64,000 nt of DNA from Corynebacterium wankanglinii (GCA_014490595.1 CP061031.1:434001-498000), one strand, 5' to 3'; shown: positions 22,580 through 31,898, counted from the stretch's first letter. The notes: generated from the letters alone by a model not told the origin. Made by a program: numbers and translations.

Positions 22580-23257
22580 GTGCTTGATCCGACCCGCATC
22601 CCATCCATCCTCAGTGCGTTCGAGCGCGCCTGGGAAGGCCAGCCGGATCTGTCGCTGGCTCAGTTCGTCGGGGTGCTGCAGAACCGGGGGTTAGGGTGGG
22701 CGGCCACCGACGATGAGGCCCTGGACCTGCTGCGCGAGTTGGAGCTTGAGCATCCTTCGCTTATCGACGCAACCTCCGGCCCCCACACCATCAGCACTAT
22801 CGACCCGCCACACCTGGTGACTCTTCAGCGGGAATACGTGGTGGTACGAAGCGGCACCAGCCCGGAACGGATGCCGGCCGTATGGCGCTGGTCCGCGATG
22901 CGCAGAACCGGGCCGGGTCTCCCATTAGTTATCGCGGACGCGGATGAGGTGGAGCACCGATTGGGTGTGGTGTCGTTGGTGACGAGGCTGGGGGAACCGG
23001 AGGCGTCGATAGACAATGCTCAACGCGACGTGGGGAGTAAGCGTTGGTTGGTCGTGTTCGATGATGGTGCCCGGGCCGTGGTGGGGCAGAAGATCCGCGT
23101 TTGGCGTATCAGGGGACGAGAGGTCGTGAGCGAGCGCATCAGTTGGAGTGAAATTTTGGTTTGCGAGGCCGGTGAGGAGATGAAGATAGCCCCAGCGGGC
23201 GGCGGGAAGCCGGTAACGCTGGGGCTAGTGGAGCGAGTGCTGAAGTTGGAGGGCTAG
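22580..23257 (+). CDS. Conserved hypothetical protein
   Basis: A 225-residue protein I do not recognise as a named family. It begins VLDPTRIPSILSAFERAWEG. An N-terminal helical part (residues 1-60) looks like a small three-helix module, and the C-terminal half is strand-rich. There is no signal peptide, membrane helix or catalytic motif. Codon use resembles that of the neighbours. The start at 22580 is preferred because of the -10 box seven bases upstream; starting at 22562 would add six residues. Its stop codon overlaps that of the convergent operon. Confidence 0.65.
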   Translation: MLDPTRIPSILSAFERAWEGQPDLSLAQFVGVLQNRGLGWAATDDEALDLLRELELEHPSLIDATSGPHTISTIDPPHLVTLQREYVVVRSGTSPERMPAVWRWSAMRRTGPGLPLVIADADEVEHRLGVVSLVTRLGEPEASIDNAQRDVGSKRWLVVFDDGARAVVGQKIRVWRIRGREVVSERISWSEILVCEAGEEMKIAPAGGGKPVTLGLVERVLKLEG

Positions 23258-23814
23258 GCGGTCACGCGATCCAACTGGAGCTTCCACACGGTGTCAATTT
23301 CCATGGTGTGGCTGGCCATCCGGAAGTCCTGGTCTGCGGCCTCCACAACGCGTACCGCGTCTTCGAACGGGTAGTCGGGGTTGGCGAAGACGGTAAACGT
23401 TGCGGTTGGGCGCTGACCCACCATGGCGACCTTGCTGGAGGCGCGGCGCACCTCGCTTGCGTGCTCGAGGGAGGAGCAGGCGGCCTCAGCCACCCGCTGG
23501 ACGTTGATGATGGTCTCGCCGTGCTCCGGGTCCGCGGGCACGATGCCGCGGTTGGAAAACGCGCGCGAGCGGATGTTAGCCAGCAGGATCCACAGGCCCA
23601 GGACGGCTACGACAATCGCTGCGATGATGAGCGCGGTGACGTAACTGTCGTGCGACGTCAGGTCAGTCAGCCGAGTGCGGTCGAGGTACTCCGCAGCATC
23701 GATGAGGTAGGGGATGTCCCAGTACTCGGCGATGGGGATAAGACCAGCCACAATGAGCAGCAGCCCGAGCAAACATATGATCAGGCGGTCGAAGAAACCT
23801 AGCGTTTTGGTCAT
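23254..23814 (-). CDS. AmaP-like alkaline-shock membrane anchor protein
   Basis: A 186-residue protein with two N-terminal transmembrane helices (LIICLLGLLLIVAGLIPIA and VTALIIAAIVVAVLGLWILL). They are followed by a soluble C-terminal domain with the partner pattern expected for Asp23 anchors. In Staphylococcus, AmaP tethers Asp23 to the membrane. It is the last gene of the operon and overlaps the upstream gene by four bases (ATGA). The family name is inferred from architecture and context. Confidence 0.65.
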   Translation of the reverse strand: MTKTLGFFDRLIICLLGLLLIVAGLIPIAEYWDIPYLIDAAEYLDRTRLTDLTSHDSYVTALIIAAIVVAVLGLWILLANIRSRAFSNRGIVPADPEHGETIINVQRVAEAACSSLEHASEVRRASSKVAMVGQRPTATFTVFANPDYPFEDAVRVVEAADQDFRMASHTMEIDTVWKLQLDRVTA

Positions 23815-24476
23815 TGCGTCACCTCCGGGGTGGTGGTGGCCTTGGCGTCTGCGGAGGCCGTTCGAGCGGGGCCAGCCACTTGCCGCGCCTGCGGGTTGGG
23901 CAGCAGCTTCACCGACACAGCAGGGGGCGTGGTGAGGGTGCGGAATTCGTTGTTCAGCGAGCGAGTCACGCGCTCCTGCATCGCGGGCCCAGAGCCATCG
24001 TCGACAACCTGGACCTTGACGGACTTGCGGTTGGCCTTGGTGCGCACCTGCTCGCCTCCGAGGTCACCCCGGGTGGTGTAGGTGGCCTTGCGGGCGATAT
24101 CCACCGGGCGGGTCCAGATGGATGCCGGTGAGTTCACGCGGACGTAGCCGTGCGGGCGCGGTTTGAAGGTGAAGAACACCAGTATCAGGCCTAGCAGGAT
24201 CAGGATGATGCCTAGGGTTACTGCCACCGCATCCGCGGCGAAGGATCCGAGGAAGTTCCACGTGCGGCCGAGCCACGATTCATCCAGTGGCTCATCCCTG
24301 TAGAAGTGGTACCACAGATCCCGAGCCGCGACTCCCGACAGGGCGAGCAGAAGGAGGCTTGTCAGCACAGACAGCCAGCGTGCGGCTGGGTTGCCCAGCG
24401 GCTCGTCGCCCGGGTGTGGTCCGACAGGGCGGCCCTCTCCCTGCGCAGCGGGTGCGGTCTTAGCGGGTGCGGTCAT
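23811..24476 (-). CDS. DUF6286-type membrane protein of the Asp23 operon
   Basis: A 221-residue protein with a short cytoplasmic N-terminus and two transmembrane helices (SVLTSLLLLALSGVAARDLW and AVAVTLGIILILLGLILVFF). A soluble domain of about 100 residues follows. The start overlaps the previous gene by 17 bases and the stop overlaps the next by four, so translation is probably coupled. I infer a structural role in a membrane-bound Asp23 complex. No enzymatic motif is visible. Confidence 0.6.
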   Translation of the reverse strand: MTAPAKTAPAAQGEGRPVGPHPGDEPLGNPAARWLSVLTSLLLLALSGVAARDLWYHFYRDEPLDESWLGRTWNFLGSFAADAVAVTLGIILILLGLILVFFTFKPRPHGYVRVNSPASIWTRPVDIARKATYTTRGDLGGEQVRTKANRKSVKVQVVDDGSGPAMQERVTRSLNNEFRTLTTPPAVSVKLLPNPQARQVAGPARTASADAKATTTPEVTQ

Positions 24477-25440
24477 AGTACTTCACCACCGGTTGAATCG
24501 TGATCTGCTTAAGCGGCTTCGGTGCAGGTGCAACGGGCACGACGACCGGCTGCGGCGCGGGCGCGGATGTCATCGGCGTGCGAACCACCGGCTCGACCAC
24601 AATCGGCTTGAGCGGCGGGCGATTCACCGTGATCTCCTTGAGGGGCGCGCGCCACGGCAACGACACTTCGCGCGGTCGCGCAACATGCTCCACGTTCACC
24701 GGGGTCAGCTGCTGCAACGGCGGGAGCTGCGGGTGCCGCGGCACGGTCTCGCGCACCTGAGGTGCCCACGGCCGTACTGGCTCAGGCGGGAACGGCACCC
24801 GTGCCTCGGTGGGGTACGTACGGATAGCAGCAAGCCGCTGCGGTTCCGGCACCTCAGGGGAGTACGCGCGGACAGGCTCGGGCGTCTCCACATGGGCGGC
24901 GCGTGCAGGCTCCGGCGTGGCTGGGTGCTCGACCTCGACAGGAGCGGGCACCACCACGCTGTGCATGTCGTCCACCAACGAGTGCACCGCAATGTCTTGC
25001 AGTTGCTCGAGCGGTTGAGTGACCGGGTGCTGCACACGGGTCGGGGAGACTTCGATGGGCGTCGGGATGACAAACGCTTCGTGGTCGGCCACCTGCTCCC
25101 AGGTCACGCGCCCGGCCTCGGGAAGAGCCTCCACGTTGGCAACGGTAACTTTCACGCGGGAGACATCCAGTCCCACCAGTGTCCGGATGTGCGCGATGAT
25201 CGTCGCGCGAACGGCGTCGGTGATGGCAGCGACTGGGGCGGGGTAGGAGGTGGCAATCTCGGTATCGACCGCCACCGTGCCCGAAACCTGATCCAGGCGG
25301 GCGCTCACCCGCGGGAAGCTGCGCCCGGCGAGCCCGGCCAGCTTCGCGTCGATGCTCCGACACCCGGGCACCGCCGCGGCCGCCACCTCAGCGACGCGCT
25401 CGATTGTGCGCTCACTGACGTGGTAGAAGGAGGCATCCAT
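24460..25440 (-). CDS. Asp23/Gls24-domain protein with long Pro/Val-rich tail
   Basis: A 326-residue protein. Residues 1 to about 120 resemble an Asp23/Gls24 domain (SERTIERVAEVAAAAVPG at the N-terminus; GTVAVDTEIATSYPAPVAAI in the core). The remaining 200 residues are low-complexity, rich in Pro, Val, Glu and Arg, with loose repeats of the type EPVRA and PLKEITVN. The tail may be an extended scaffold or partner-binding region. Its start codon overlaps the upstream stop by one base (TGATG). Confidence 0.7.
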   Translation of the reverse strand: MDASFYHVSERTIERVAEVAAAAVPGCRSIDAKLAGLAGRSFPRVSARLDQVSGTVAVDTEIATSYPAPVAAITDAVRATIIAHIRTLVGLDVSRVKVTVANVEALPEAGRVTWEQVADHEAFVIPTPIEVSPTRVQHPVTQPLEQLQDIAVHSLVDDMHSVVVPAPVEVEHPATPEPARAAHVETPEPVRAYSPEVPEPQRLAAIRTYPTEARVPFPPEPVRPWAPQVRETVPRHPQLPPLQQLTPVNVEHVARPREVSLPWRAPLKEITVNRPPLKPIVVEPVVRTPMTSAPAPQPVVVPVAPAPKPLKQITIQPVVKYYDRTR

Positions 25441-25640
25441 CAGCTTCGGCCTCTACCGGTGCCGCTGCCCAAAGCCGCGGATAGGTCGAGGCGGCCGTCG
25501 AGCTGGGCCCCGACAACCCCGCCGATGATGGTGAACAGCAGGAGCCAGAGCAAGCCCGGCCATCCGCCGAAGGTGACAAAGAAGGCCACAACGGCACCGA
25601 TGATGATGCCGGCGAGCGCCTTATTGGAGAAAAGATTCAT
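25440..25640 (-). CDS. Small DUF2273-like membrane protein
   Basis: A 66-residue protein with two hydrophobic helices (LAGIIIGAVVAFFVTFG and LLWLLLFTIIGGVVGAQL) separated by a short turn. The small size, the GxxxG-like spacing in the second helix and the position in an Asp23 operon fit the DUF2273 family found beside Asp23 in Firmicutes and actinobacteria. No strong ribosome-binding site is seen before the ATG. Confidence 0.65.
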   Translation of the reverse strand: MNLFSNKALAGIIIGAVVAFFVTFGGWPGLLWLLLFTIIGGVVGAQLDGRLDLSAALGSGTGRGRS

Positions 25641-25697
25641 AATAAAACCACGTTTCGGTTTATGAGGTTGGGCGAAAAGCAGGGCGGTGCGCGCCTT

Positions 25698-25985
25698 TTA
25701 CTGCGCGTCTCCGGCGACCACGTCCACAAATTCCGCCTCGGATGCGTCAAGAACGGCAGAACGCACGTCCTCCGCAACGTCCTGCACCTTGCGGCCGGAC
25801 GCGACGTCGAATACGAAGTGCACTTCGAATCCGTTGCGGCCATCTCGCGAGATGGCTTTCACACCTTCAATGCGGGTGTTGGGCAGGTAGGTCGCCACCT
25901 CGCCGACGCGGCCGCCGTGGAGTGCGGCAACCCCGTCGACGGCGACGGCAGCATCGCGGACGCCCTCCGCAACCTCGCGGCTCAC
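25698..25985 (-). CDS. Short Asp23-like protein
   Basis: A 95-residue protein starting with GTG 17 bases after the previous stop. The pattern EGVRDAAVAVDGVAALHGG, then GFEVHFVFDVASGRKV and a C-terminal helix, resembles a minimal Asp23/Gls24 fold in which a short N-terminal part is missing. It lies between the full-length Asp23 gene and the DUF2273 gene, and is probably a complex partner. Assignment from secondary-structure pattern and context only. Confidence 0.6.
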   Translation of the reverse strand: MSREVAEGVRDAAVAVDGVAALHGGRVGEVATYLPNTRIEGVKAISRDGRNGFEVHFVFDVASGRKVQDVAEDVRSAVLDASEAEFVDVVAGDAQ

Positions 25986-26002
25986 GGGGTGTACGCCATG
26001 GC

Positions 26003-26551
26003 TTACTGGTTGATCGGCTGGTTCACAGCCTGGTAGTTAGCGTCGTCGGACTGCTCGGTGGCGGTCTCCTGCTCCGGCAGGTGCACGTCGTGCACCGTGA
26101 CGTCCACGCGGTCGACGATAAGGCCGGTCATGCGGGTGATGGCAACGGTGACGTTCTCGCGGATCGCGTTAGCCAGCTCGTGGATTGCCACGCCGTACTC
26201 GGCGATGATTGCGACAGCGACAGACGCGTGGCCGTCCTCCACCGCGACGTTCACGCCCTGCTGCACGTTGGTGGAAGACGTCAGGGACTCACGAACGGCA
26301 CCCCACATACGCGCAGCGCCGCCGCCGAGGTTGTTCACACCAGAGACCTCGCGGGCCGCGATGCCGGCGATCTTGCCCACAACGTTGTCGTCGATAACGG
26401 TGGAGCCGTGATCCGTCTCCAGGTTCTCGTTGCGCGGGCGCACCTTCTCCGGCTCCACTGCAGAGGAGGTAGCGGCCGGTGCGGTGGAGTTGTTGGCGGT
26501 GTTTCCAGCAACAGTGTTCGGGGTGGAATTAGTAGCGTTCTTATCGGCCAT
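26003..26551 (-). CDS. Asp23/Gls24 family envelope stress response protein
   Basis: A 182-residue protein. The first 65 residues are an Asn/Thr/Ala-rich linker. The Asp23/Gls24 domain (about residues 66-170) contains STVIDDNVVGKIAGIAAREV, VEDGHASVAVAIIAEYG and VDVTVHDVHLP. The ATG at 26551 has GAAAGGA six bases upstream, so longer in-frame extensions are rejected. It is the first gene of a six-gene minus-strand operon with the membrane anchors downstream. The family is induced by envelope or alkaline stress in Gram-positive bacteria; the exact function is unknown. Confidence 0.88.
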   Translation of the reverse strand: MADKNATNSTPNTVAGNTANNSTAPAATSSAVEPEKVRPRNENLETDHGSTVIDDNVVGKIAGIAAREVSGVNNLGGGAARMWGAVRESLTSSTNVQQGVNVAVEDGHASVAVAIIAEYGVAIHELANAIRENVTVAITRMTGLIVDRVDVTVHDVHLPEQETATEQSDDANYQAVNQPINQ

Positions 26552-26713
26552 GACGGTCCTTTCGAAGAGAAAAACTGCGGCTCCGTTCGCGCCCGCTGCC
26601 AAGCATGCGACGCGCGTACGGTCTGCGAATAAAGGGTACACACATCTGCACGCTTGAGCCGGGCAAAAATGTAGGTGATACCAAGTTGTGACTGAGCGGC
26701 ACTGCTACTAGGA

Positions 26714-26731
26714 GGTTCTAGACGGTTCTAG
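26714..26731. repeat. Tandem GGTTCTAG direct repeat upstream of the Asp23 operon and S10 operon
   Basis: GGTTCTAG occurs at 26714-26721 and again at 26724-26731, one helical turn apart (CTAGAACC on the minus strand). It lies between two oppositely oriented operons and could be a regulator site for either. A partial third copy (CTAGGAGG) precedes it. Confidence 0.4.
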
Positions 26732-26790
26732 GCTGTGTCGCGGCGGTGTCGCGCATGCGGGGGAGACCGAAGGGACGTCGATAGGCGGGC

Positions 26791-26819
26791 TTGTGCTCGG
26801 TGCAACCTTGTGTTTTAAT
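26791..26819 (+). promoter_or_regulatory. Candidate S10 operon promoter
   Basis: TTGTGC (26791-26796) and TTTAAT (26814-26819), the latter preceded by TGTG, are separated by 17 bases. It would give an mRNA leader of about 380 bases. Confidence 0.4.
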
Positions 26820-26825
26820 ACCCAG

Positions 26826-27209
26826 GTTGCCTTGACACGGGCCGGAACACTCCGGCCGGTGGCTGGGCAAACATGACACCTTCCAACCGGAGGAACCGGA
26901 GAAGGGCCATGGCAAATTCACAGCGGCAGTACGCAAGGGTCACGCACCCTTCCGAGTCTGACACCCGGGCACAGCACTTTTGGATGTGTCCAGGCGGAAG
27001 CACTGAGCGGCAGCATGAATTTGCGCGGCCATCTTCCGGACGTGTCATGGCAGTCAGAAACGACACTGGCGTTGAGCCAAGGGCCCAGCCCGGACAACGT
27101 TATAGAGAAACTAGAAGCTACAAACCCACCGCTTCGATTCGGCTCTCTTTTCCGTTCGATTGTGAACGGAGTGAACGATCGAACGTGGGGATGCGAGGAA
27201 GAGGTAAGC
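26826..27209 (+). other. Long structured 5' leader of the S10 operon
   Basis: The leader contains several perfect hairpins: GGCCGGA/TCCGGCC (26840-26857), AAGGGT/ACCCTT (26935-26951) and CGTTCGAT/ATCGAACG (27153-27185), the last just ahead of the rpsJ ribosome-binding site. A long-range pairing is possible between GGCCATGGCAAATTCA (26905) and TGAATTTGCGCGGCCA (27016). A reading frame at 26873 runs through the leader, but I do not support it as a gene. No named riboregulator is recognised. Confidence 0.5.
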
Positions 27210-27515
27210 GTGGCGGGACAGAAGATCCGCATCAGGCTCAAGGCTTACGACCATGAGGCGATCGACGCATCCGCGAAGAAGATCGTTGAGACGGTCACCC
27301 GCACGGGTGCCCGCGTCGTCGGCCCGGTGCCGTTGCCCACCGAAAAGAACGTGTACGCCGTTATTCGTTCTCCCCACAAGTACAAGGATTCTCGCGAGCA
27401 CTTCGAGATGCGCACTCACAAGCGCCTCATCGACATTCTCGACCCGACGCCCAAGACGGTTGACGCGCTCATGCGCATCGACCTGCCGGCAAGCGTCGAC
27501 GTGAACATCCAGTAG
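27210..27515 (+). CDS. rpsJ: 30S ribosomal protein S10
   Basis: A 101-residue protein, first gene of the S10 operon. It begins [19 protein letters not shown] and contains [19 protein letters not shown] and the conserved THKRLIDI. S10 belongs to the 30S head and, with NusB, to antitermination complexes. The GTG at 27210 is selected from a longer open frame because AGGAAGAGG lies seven to fifteen bases upstream and the family starts here. Confidence 0.98.
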   Translation: MAGQKIRIRLKAYDHEAIDASAKKIVETVTRTGARVVGPVPLPTEKNVYAVIRSPHKYKDSREHFEMRTHKRLIDILDPTPKTVDALMRIDLPASVDVNIQ

Positions 27516-27549
27516 AGCAATCCCGACGTAAGTAGTGGAGAACTAACAC

Positions 27550-28206
27550 ATGTCTGACAACCAGATCAAGGGCATTCTGGGCAAGAAGCTCGGCATGACC
27601 CAGATCTTCGACGAGGACAACCGCGTTATCCCGGTTACCGTCGTCGAGGCTGGGCCGTGCGTGGTCACCCAGATCCGTACCCCTGAGACCGATGGCTACT
27701 CCGCCATCCAGATCGCCTACGGCGACATTGACCCCCGTAAGGCTAAGAAGCCGCAGGCCGGTCACTTCAAGAAGGCCGGTGTGAACCCGCGCCGCTACGT
27801 TGCAGAGATCCGCATGGAGGACACCTCTGGCTACGAGCTCGGCCAGGAGTTCAACGCAACCATCTTCGAGGGCGACACCTATGTGGACGTCGCCGGCACC
27901 ACCAAAGGCCACGGCTACGCCGGCGCGATGAAGCGCCACGGTTTCGCTGGTCAGGGTGCCGCACACGGTAACCAGGCCTCCCACCGTCGCGTGGGTTCCA
28001 TCGGCGCCTGCGCGACCCCGGGTCGCGTGTTCAAGGGCACCCGCATGGCAGGCCGCATGGGCGGTAACCGCGTTACTACCCAGAACCTGAAGATCCAACG
28101 CATCGACGGCGACAACAACCTCATCCTGATCAAGGGCGCCATCCCGGGCGCAAAGGGTTCCGTTGTTACCGTCAAGACCGCAGTGAAGGGCGGTGCTCAC
28201 GCATGA
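27550..28206 (+). CDS. rplC: 50S ribosomal protein L3
   Basis: A 218-residue protein with the signature [20 protein letters not shown] at the N-terminus and the central W-loop region [21 protein letters not shown] near residues 138-158. L3 reaches the peptidyl transferase centre and starts 50S assembly. The start follows AGTGGAG. The stop overlaps the start of rplD by four bases (ATGA), giving translational coupling. Confidence 0.98.
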   Translation: MSDNQIKGILGKKLGMTQIFDEDNRVIPVTVVEAGPCVVTQIRTPETDGYSAIQIAYGDIDPRKAKKPQAGHFKKAGVNPRRYVAEIRMEDTSGYELGQEFNATIFEGDTYVDVAGTTKGHGYAGAMKRHGFAGQGAAHGNQASHRRVGSIGACATPGRVFKGTRMAGRMGGNRVTTQNLKIQRIDGDNNLILIKGAIPGAKGSVVTVKTAVKGGAHA

Positions 28207-28880
28207 CGAACCTGACGCTTGACGTCCACACCGCTGACGGGGCCAAGGGCTCTGTCGAACTCCCGGCTGAGTACTTCGACCGCGAGGCCTCCGTGGCGCT
28301 GATGCACCAGGTTGTGAACGCACAGCTTGCTGCAGCACGCCAGGGCACCCACGCGACGAAGACCCGTGGCATGGTATCCGGCGGCGGCAAGAAGCCGTTC
28401 CGTCAGAAGGGCACCGGTCGCGCACGCCAGGGTTCCATCCGTGCGCCGCACTACACCGGCGGTGGCACTGTGCACGGCCCGCAGCCGCGTTCCTACGCAC
28501 AGCGCACCCCGAAGAAGATGATCAAGGCCGCCCTCGCAGGTGCCTTGACCAACCGCGTGCAGAACGAGCGCATCCACGTCGTGGAGGACCTGGTTCCGGG
28601 CCAGACCCCGTCGACCAAGTCTGCACGCGCTTTCATCGAGCGCCTCACGGACCGCAAGTCGGTTCTGCTGGTGATCGGCCGTGATGACCAGAACTCCCGC
28701 CTTTCCGCAAGGAACCTGCCGGGCGTCCACGTCATTGAGCCGGCTCAGCTGAACGCATACGACGTGCTGAACGCAGACGATGTCGTGTTCTCGGTCGAGG
28801 CGCTGCACACCTTCATCAACCGCGGCAACGCCGTGGCTGTAGCTGCCGGCGCGGTAGCGACGGCTGAGGAGGAGAAGTAA
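28203..28880 (+). CDS. rplD: 50S ribosomal protein L4
   Basis: A 225-residue protein, slightly long for the family. The extended loop that lines the exit tunnel is present ([19 protein letters not shown] near residues 60-78). In E. coli L4 also represses the S10 operon, but no such leader is established here. It overlaps rplC by four bases and abuts rplW directly (stop TAA then ATG). Confidence 0.98.
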   Translation: MTNLTLDVHTADGAKGSVELPAEYFDREASVALMHQVVNAQLAAARQGTHATKTRGMVSGGGKKPFRQKGTGRARQGSIRAPHYTGGGTVHGPQPRSYAQRTPKKMIKAALAGALTNRVQNERIHVVEDLVPGQTPSTKSARAFIERLTDRKSVLLVIGRDDQNSRLSARNLPGVHVIEPAQLNAYDVLNADDVVFSVEALHTFINRGNAVAVAAGAVATAEEEK

Positions 28881-29186
28881 ATGGCTAAGATCGCGAATCC
28901 GCGCGACATCATCATCGCGCCTGTGCTTTCCGAGAAGAGCTACGGCCTGATGGAGCAGAACACCTACACGTTCTTTGTGAATCCGTCGGCCAACAAGACC
29001 CAGATCAAGATTGCCGTGGAAGAGATCTTCGGCGTCGACGTCGCTTCGGTGAACACCGTCAACCGCGAGGGCAAGCGCAAGCGCTCCCGCACCGGTTACG
29101 GCCAGCGCAAGGACACCAAGCGCGCCTACGTCACTCTCCGCGAGGGCAGCGACTCCATCGACATCTTCGGAGGCGCGACGGCCTAA
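28881..29186 (+). CDS. rplW: 50S ribosomal protein L23
   Basis: A 101-residue tunnel-exit protein that docks trigger factor and the signal recognition particle. The conserved [20 protein letters not shown] and the [18 protein letters not shown] loop are visible. It begins immediately after the rplD stop, with GAGGAG of the rplD 3' end as the ribosome-binding site. Confidence 0.98.
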   Translation: MAKIANPRDIIIAPVLSEKSYGLMEQNTYTFFVNPSANKTQIKIAVEEIFGVDVASVNTVNREGKRKRSRTGYGQRKDTKRAYVTLREGSDSIDIFGGATA

Positions 29187-29228
29187 CGGCTATCGCGCAG
29201 CGAAGAGGACGATAGAAAAGGAACAACT

Positions 29229-30062
29229 ATGGCTATTCGTAAATACAAGCCGACAACTCCGGGTCGCCGTGCCAGCTCCGTTTCCGCGTTCGACGAGATC
29301 ACTCGCTCGACCCCGGAAAAGGCGCTGCTGCGCCCGCTCCCGAAGAAGGGCGGCCGTAACACCCACGGCCACATCACCACCCGTCACCGCGGCGGTGGCC
29401 ACAAGCGTCGTTACCGCGTGATTGACTTCCGCCGCTCCGACAAGGACGGCGTGCTGGCGAAGGTCGCGCACATCGAGTACGACCCGAACCGCACCGCCAA
29501 CATTGCACTGCTGCACTACTACGACGGCGAGAAGCGATACATCATCGCGCCGAAGGGCCTGAAGCAGGGTGCCATCGTCGAGGCTGGCGCGAACGCGGAC
29601 ATCAAGGTTGGCAACAACCTGCCGCTGCGCAACATCCCGACTGGTACGACGATCCACGCTGTGGAGCTGAAGCCGGGCGCGGGTGCGAAGCTGGCCCGCT
29701 CCGCTGGTACGTCCATCCAGCTGCTGGGTAAGGAAGGCAACTACGCGGTGCTGCGTATGCCGTCTTCCGAAATCCGCCGCGTGGACATCCGTTGCCGCGC
29801 GACCGTTGGCGAGGTCGGCAACGCCGACCAGATCAACATCCGCTGGGGTAAGGCCGGCCGCATGCGCTGGAAGGGCTGGCGCCCGACCGTGCGTGGTGTG
29901 GTTATGAACCCGGTCGATCACCCGCACGGTGGTGGTGAAGGCAAGACCTCGGGTGGCCGTCACCCGGTGTCGCCGTGGGGCCAGAAGGAAGGCCGCACCC
30001 GCAACCCGAACCGTTATTCCAACAACATGATCGTGCGGCGCCGCCGCTCGAAGAAGCGCTAA
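29229..30062 (+). CDS. rplB: 50S ribosomal protein L2
   Basis: A 277-residue protein needed for peptidyl transferase assembly. The conserved [19 protein letters not shown] is near residues 40-58. The C-terminal [20 protein letters not shown] signature, including the essential His of the HPHGGGEG loop, is near residues 220-240. AGAAAAGGA precedes the ATG. Length and ends match the family. Confidence 0.98.
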   Translation: MAIRKYKPTTPGRRASSVSAFDEITRSTPEKALLRPLPKKGGRNTHGHITTRHRGGGHKRRYRVIDFRRSDKDGVLAKVAHIEYDPNRTANIALLHYYDGEKRYIIAPKGLKQGAIVEAGANADIKVGNNLPLRNIPTGTTIHAVELKPGAGAKLARSAGTSIQLLGKEGNYAVLRMPSSEIRRVDIRCRATVGEVGNADQINIRWGKAGRMRWKGWRPTVRGVVMNPVDHPHGGGEGKTSGGRHPVSPWGQKEGRTRNPNRYSNNMIVRRRRSKKR

Positions 30063-30078
30063 GAGGAGGTAAACAGAC

Positions 30079-30354
30079 ATGCCACGTAGCCTGAAGAAAG
30101 GCCCGTTCGTCGACGAGCACCTCCTCAACAAGGTGGACGCTCAGAACGAGGCTGGCACCAAGCAGGTCATCAAGACCTGGTCGCGCCGTTCGACCATTCT
30201 CCCCGATTTCATCGGCCACACCTTCGCCGTCCATGACGGCCGGAAGCACGTCCCGGTGTTTGTCGACGAGTCCATGGTCGGTCACAAGCTCGGCGAGTTT
30301 GCACCCACCAAGACCTTTAAGGGTCACGTCAAGGCAGAGAAGGGACGTCGATAA
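30079..30354 (+). CDS. rpsS: 30S ribosomal protein S19
   Basis: A 91-residue head protein with [16 protein letters not shown] at the N-terminus and the signature [19 protein letters not shown] near residues 55-73. AGAGGAGG precedes the ATG by about ten bases. It lies 16 bases after rplB and four bases before rplV. Confidence 0.98.
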   Translation: MPRSLKKGPFVDEHLLNKVDAQNEAGTKQVIKTWSRRSTILPDFIGHTFAVHDGRKHVPVFVDESMVGHKLGEFAPTKTFKGHVKAEKGRR

Positions 30355-30357
30355 GCA

Positions 30358-30729
30358 ATGGCTGACACAATCACCACTGCATCCGCGACTGCCAAGTTCG
30401 TTCGCGTCTCCCCGATGAAGGCCCGCCGCGTGCTCGCCCTCATCCGCAACAAGTCTGTTGCTGAGGCACTCGCCATCCTGAAGTACGCCCCGCAGGGTGC
30501 GTCGAAGGACGTCGCGAAGGTTGTTGCATCCGCAGCAGCGAACGCCGAGAACAACTTCGGCCTGGACCCGCGCACACTCGTCATCTCCGAGTGCTACGCA
30601 AACGAGGGTCCGACCATGCGCCGTTACCAGCCGCGCGCCCAGGGCCGCGCCTTCCAGATCCGGAAGCGCACGTCCCACATCACCGTTGTTGTCGAGTCCA
30701 CCAATGAGTCCAAGGAAGGGGCCAAGTAA
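30358..30729 (+). CDS. rplV: 50S ribosomal protein L22
   Basis: A 123-residue tunnel protein. The N-terminus carries [19 protein letters not shown]. The beta-hairpin that forms the tunnel constriction is [20 protein letters not shown] near residues 84-103; the macrolide-related hairpin region shows no deletion. The stop overlaps the rpsC start by one base. Confidence 0.98.
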   Translation: MADTITTASATAKFVRVSPMKARRVLALIRNKSVAEALAILKYAPQGASKDVAKVVASAAANAENNFGLDPRTLVISECYANEGPTMRRYQPRAQGRAFQIRKRTSHITVVVESTNESKEGAK

Positions 30730-31478
30730 TGGGCCAGAAGATTCACCCGCACGGCTTGCGCCTGGGTATCACTTCCGACTGGAAGTCCCACTGGTACGCC
30801 GACAAGAACTACGCCGATTACGTCGCCGAGGACATCAAGGTCCGCGAGTACCTCGAGAAGAACCTCGAGCGTGCCGGTATCTCTGACGTCGTCATCGAGC
30901 GCACCCGGGACCGCGTACGCGTGGACATCCACACCGCACGCCCGGGCATCGTCATCGGCCGTCGTGGTGCCGAGGCTGACCGCATCCGCCGTGAGCTGGA
31001 GAAGCTCACCGGCAAGATGGTCGCGCTGAACATCATCGAGGTCAAGAACATCGATGCGGACGCAACGCTGGTCGCTCAGTCCATCGCCGAGCAGCTGGTC
31101 AACCGTGTCGCGTTCCGCCGCGCCATGCGCAAGGCCATCCAGTCCGCGATGCGCAACCCGCAGGTCAAGGGCATCAAGGTTATGACGTCCGGCCGTCTCG
31201 GCGGCGCGGAAATGTCCCGTGTCGAGCGCTACCACGAGGGTCGCGTCCCGCTGCACACGCTGCGCGCGGAGATTGACTACGGCACGGCAGAAGCACACAC
31301 CACCTTCGGCGTCATCGGCGTCAAGGTGTGGATCTACAAGGGCGACGTCGTGGGCGGTGTCCGCGAGTCCGAGCTGAACGCTCCGAAGAACGATCGTGGT
31401 GGCCGTGGCGACCGCGACCGTCGCCCGCGCCGCGGCGGCCAGCGTCGCCAGCGTGCAGAGCAGAAGAAGGAGGGCTAA
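30729..31478 (+). CDS. rpsC: 30S ribosomal protein S3
   Basis: A 249-residue protein, longer than E. coli S3 (233) because of a basic C-terminal tail ([20 protein letters not shown]). The KH domain [19 protein letters not shown] is near residues 76-95. S3 forms part of the mRNA entry site and helicase. It is coupled to rplV by a one-base overlap and followed by rplP after three bases. Confidence 0.98.
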   Translation: MGQKIHPHGLRLGITSDWKSHWYADKNYADYVAEDIKVREYLEKNLERAGISDVVIERTRDRVRVDIHTARPGIVIGRRGAEADRIRRELEKLTGKMVALNIIEVKNIDADATLVAQSIAEQLVNRVAFRRAMRKAIQSAMRNPQVKGIKVMTSGRLGGAEMSRVERYHEGRVPLHTLRAEIDYGTAEAHTTFGVIGVKVWIYKGDVVGGVRESELNAPKNDRGGRGDRDRRPRRGGQRRQRAEQKKEG

Positions 31479-31481
31479 TTC

Positions 31482-31898
31482 ATGCTCATCCCTAAGCGCG
31501 TGAAGTACCGCCGCCAGCACCGCCCGCACCGCTCGGGTGTGTCCAAGGGTGGCAACAAGATCACCTTCGGCGACTACGGTCTGCAGGCGCTCGAGCCGGC
31601 GTACATCACCAACCGCCAGATCGAGTCCGCACGTATCGCCATCAACCGCCACGTCAAGCGTGGCGGCAAGGTGTGGATCAACATCTTCCCGGACCGTCCG
31701 TTGACTCAGAAGCCGCTCGGCGTGCGTATGGGTTCCGGTAAGGGCCCGGTGGAGAAGTGGGTGGCCAACGTCAAGCCTGGCCGCATCATGTTCGAAATGT
31801 CCTACCCGAACGAGGAAGTTGCACTTGAGGCTCTGCGCCGCGCTGGCGCGAAGCTGCCGTGCAAGGTCCGCGTGATCAAGAAGGAGGACCAGTTCTAA
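31482..31898 (+). CDS. rplP: 50S ribosomal protein L16
   Basis: A 138-residue protein that helps position A-site t[22 protein letters not shown] opens the protein, and the conserved [19 protein letters not shown] lies near residues 77-95. The AAGGAGG of its preceding gene end serves as ribosome-binding site. It ends TAATG, sharing one base with the rpmC start. Confidence 0.98.
   Translation: MLIPKRVKYRRQHRPHRSGVSKGGNKITFGDYGLQALEPAYITNRQIESARIAINRHVKRGGKVWINIFPDRPLTQKPLGVRMGSGKGPVEKWVANVKPGRIMFEMSYPNEEVALEALRRAGAKLPCKVRVIKKEDQF

Noticed and set aside
26873..27256. Open reading frames in the S10 leader
   Set aside because: No family match, and they overlap rpsJ in another frame. The region is better explained as a structured leader.
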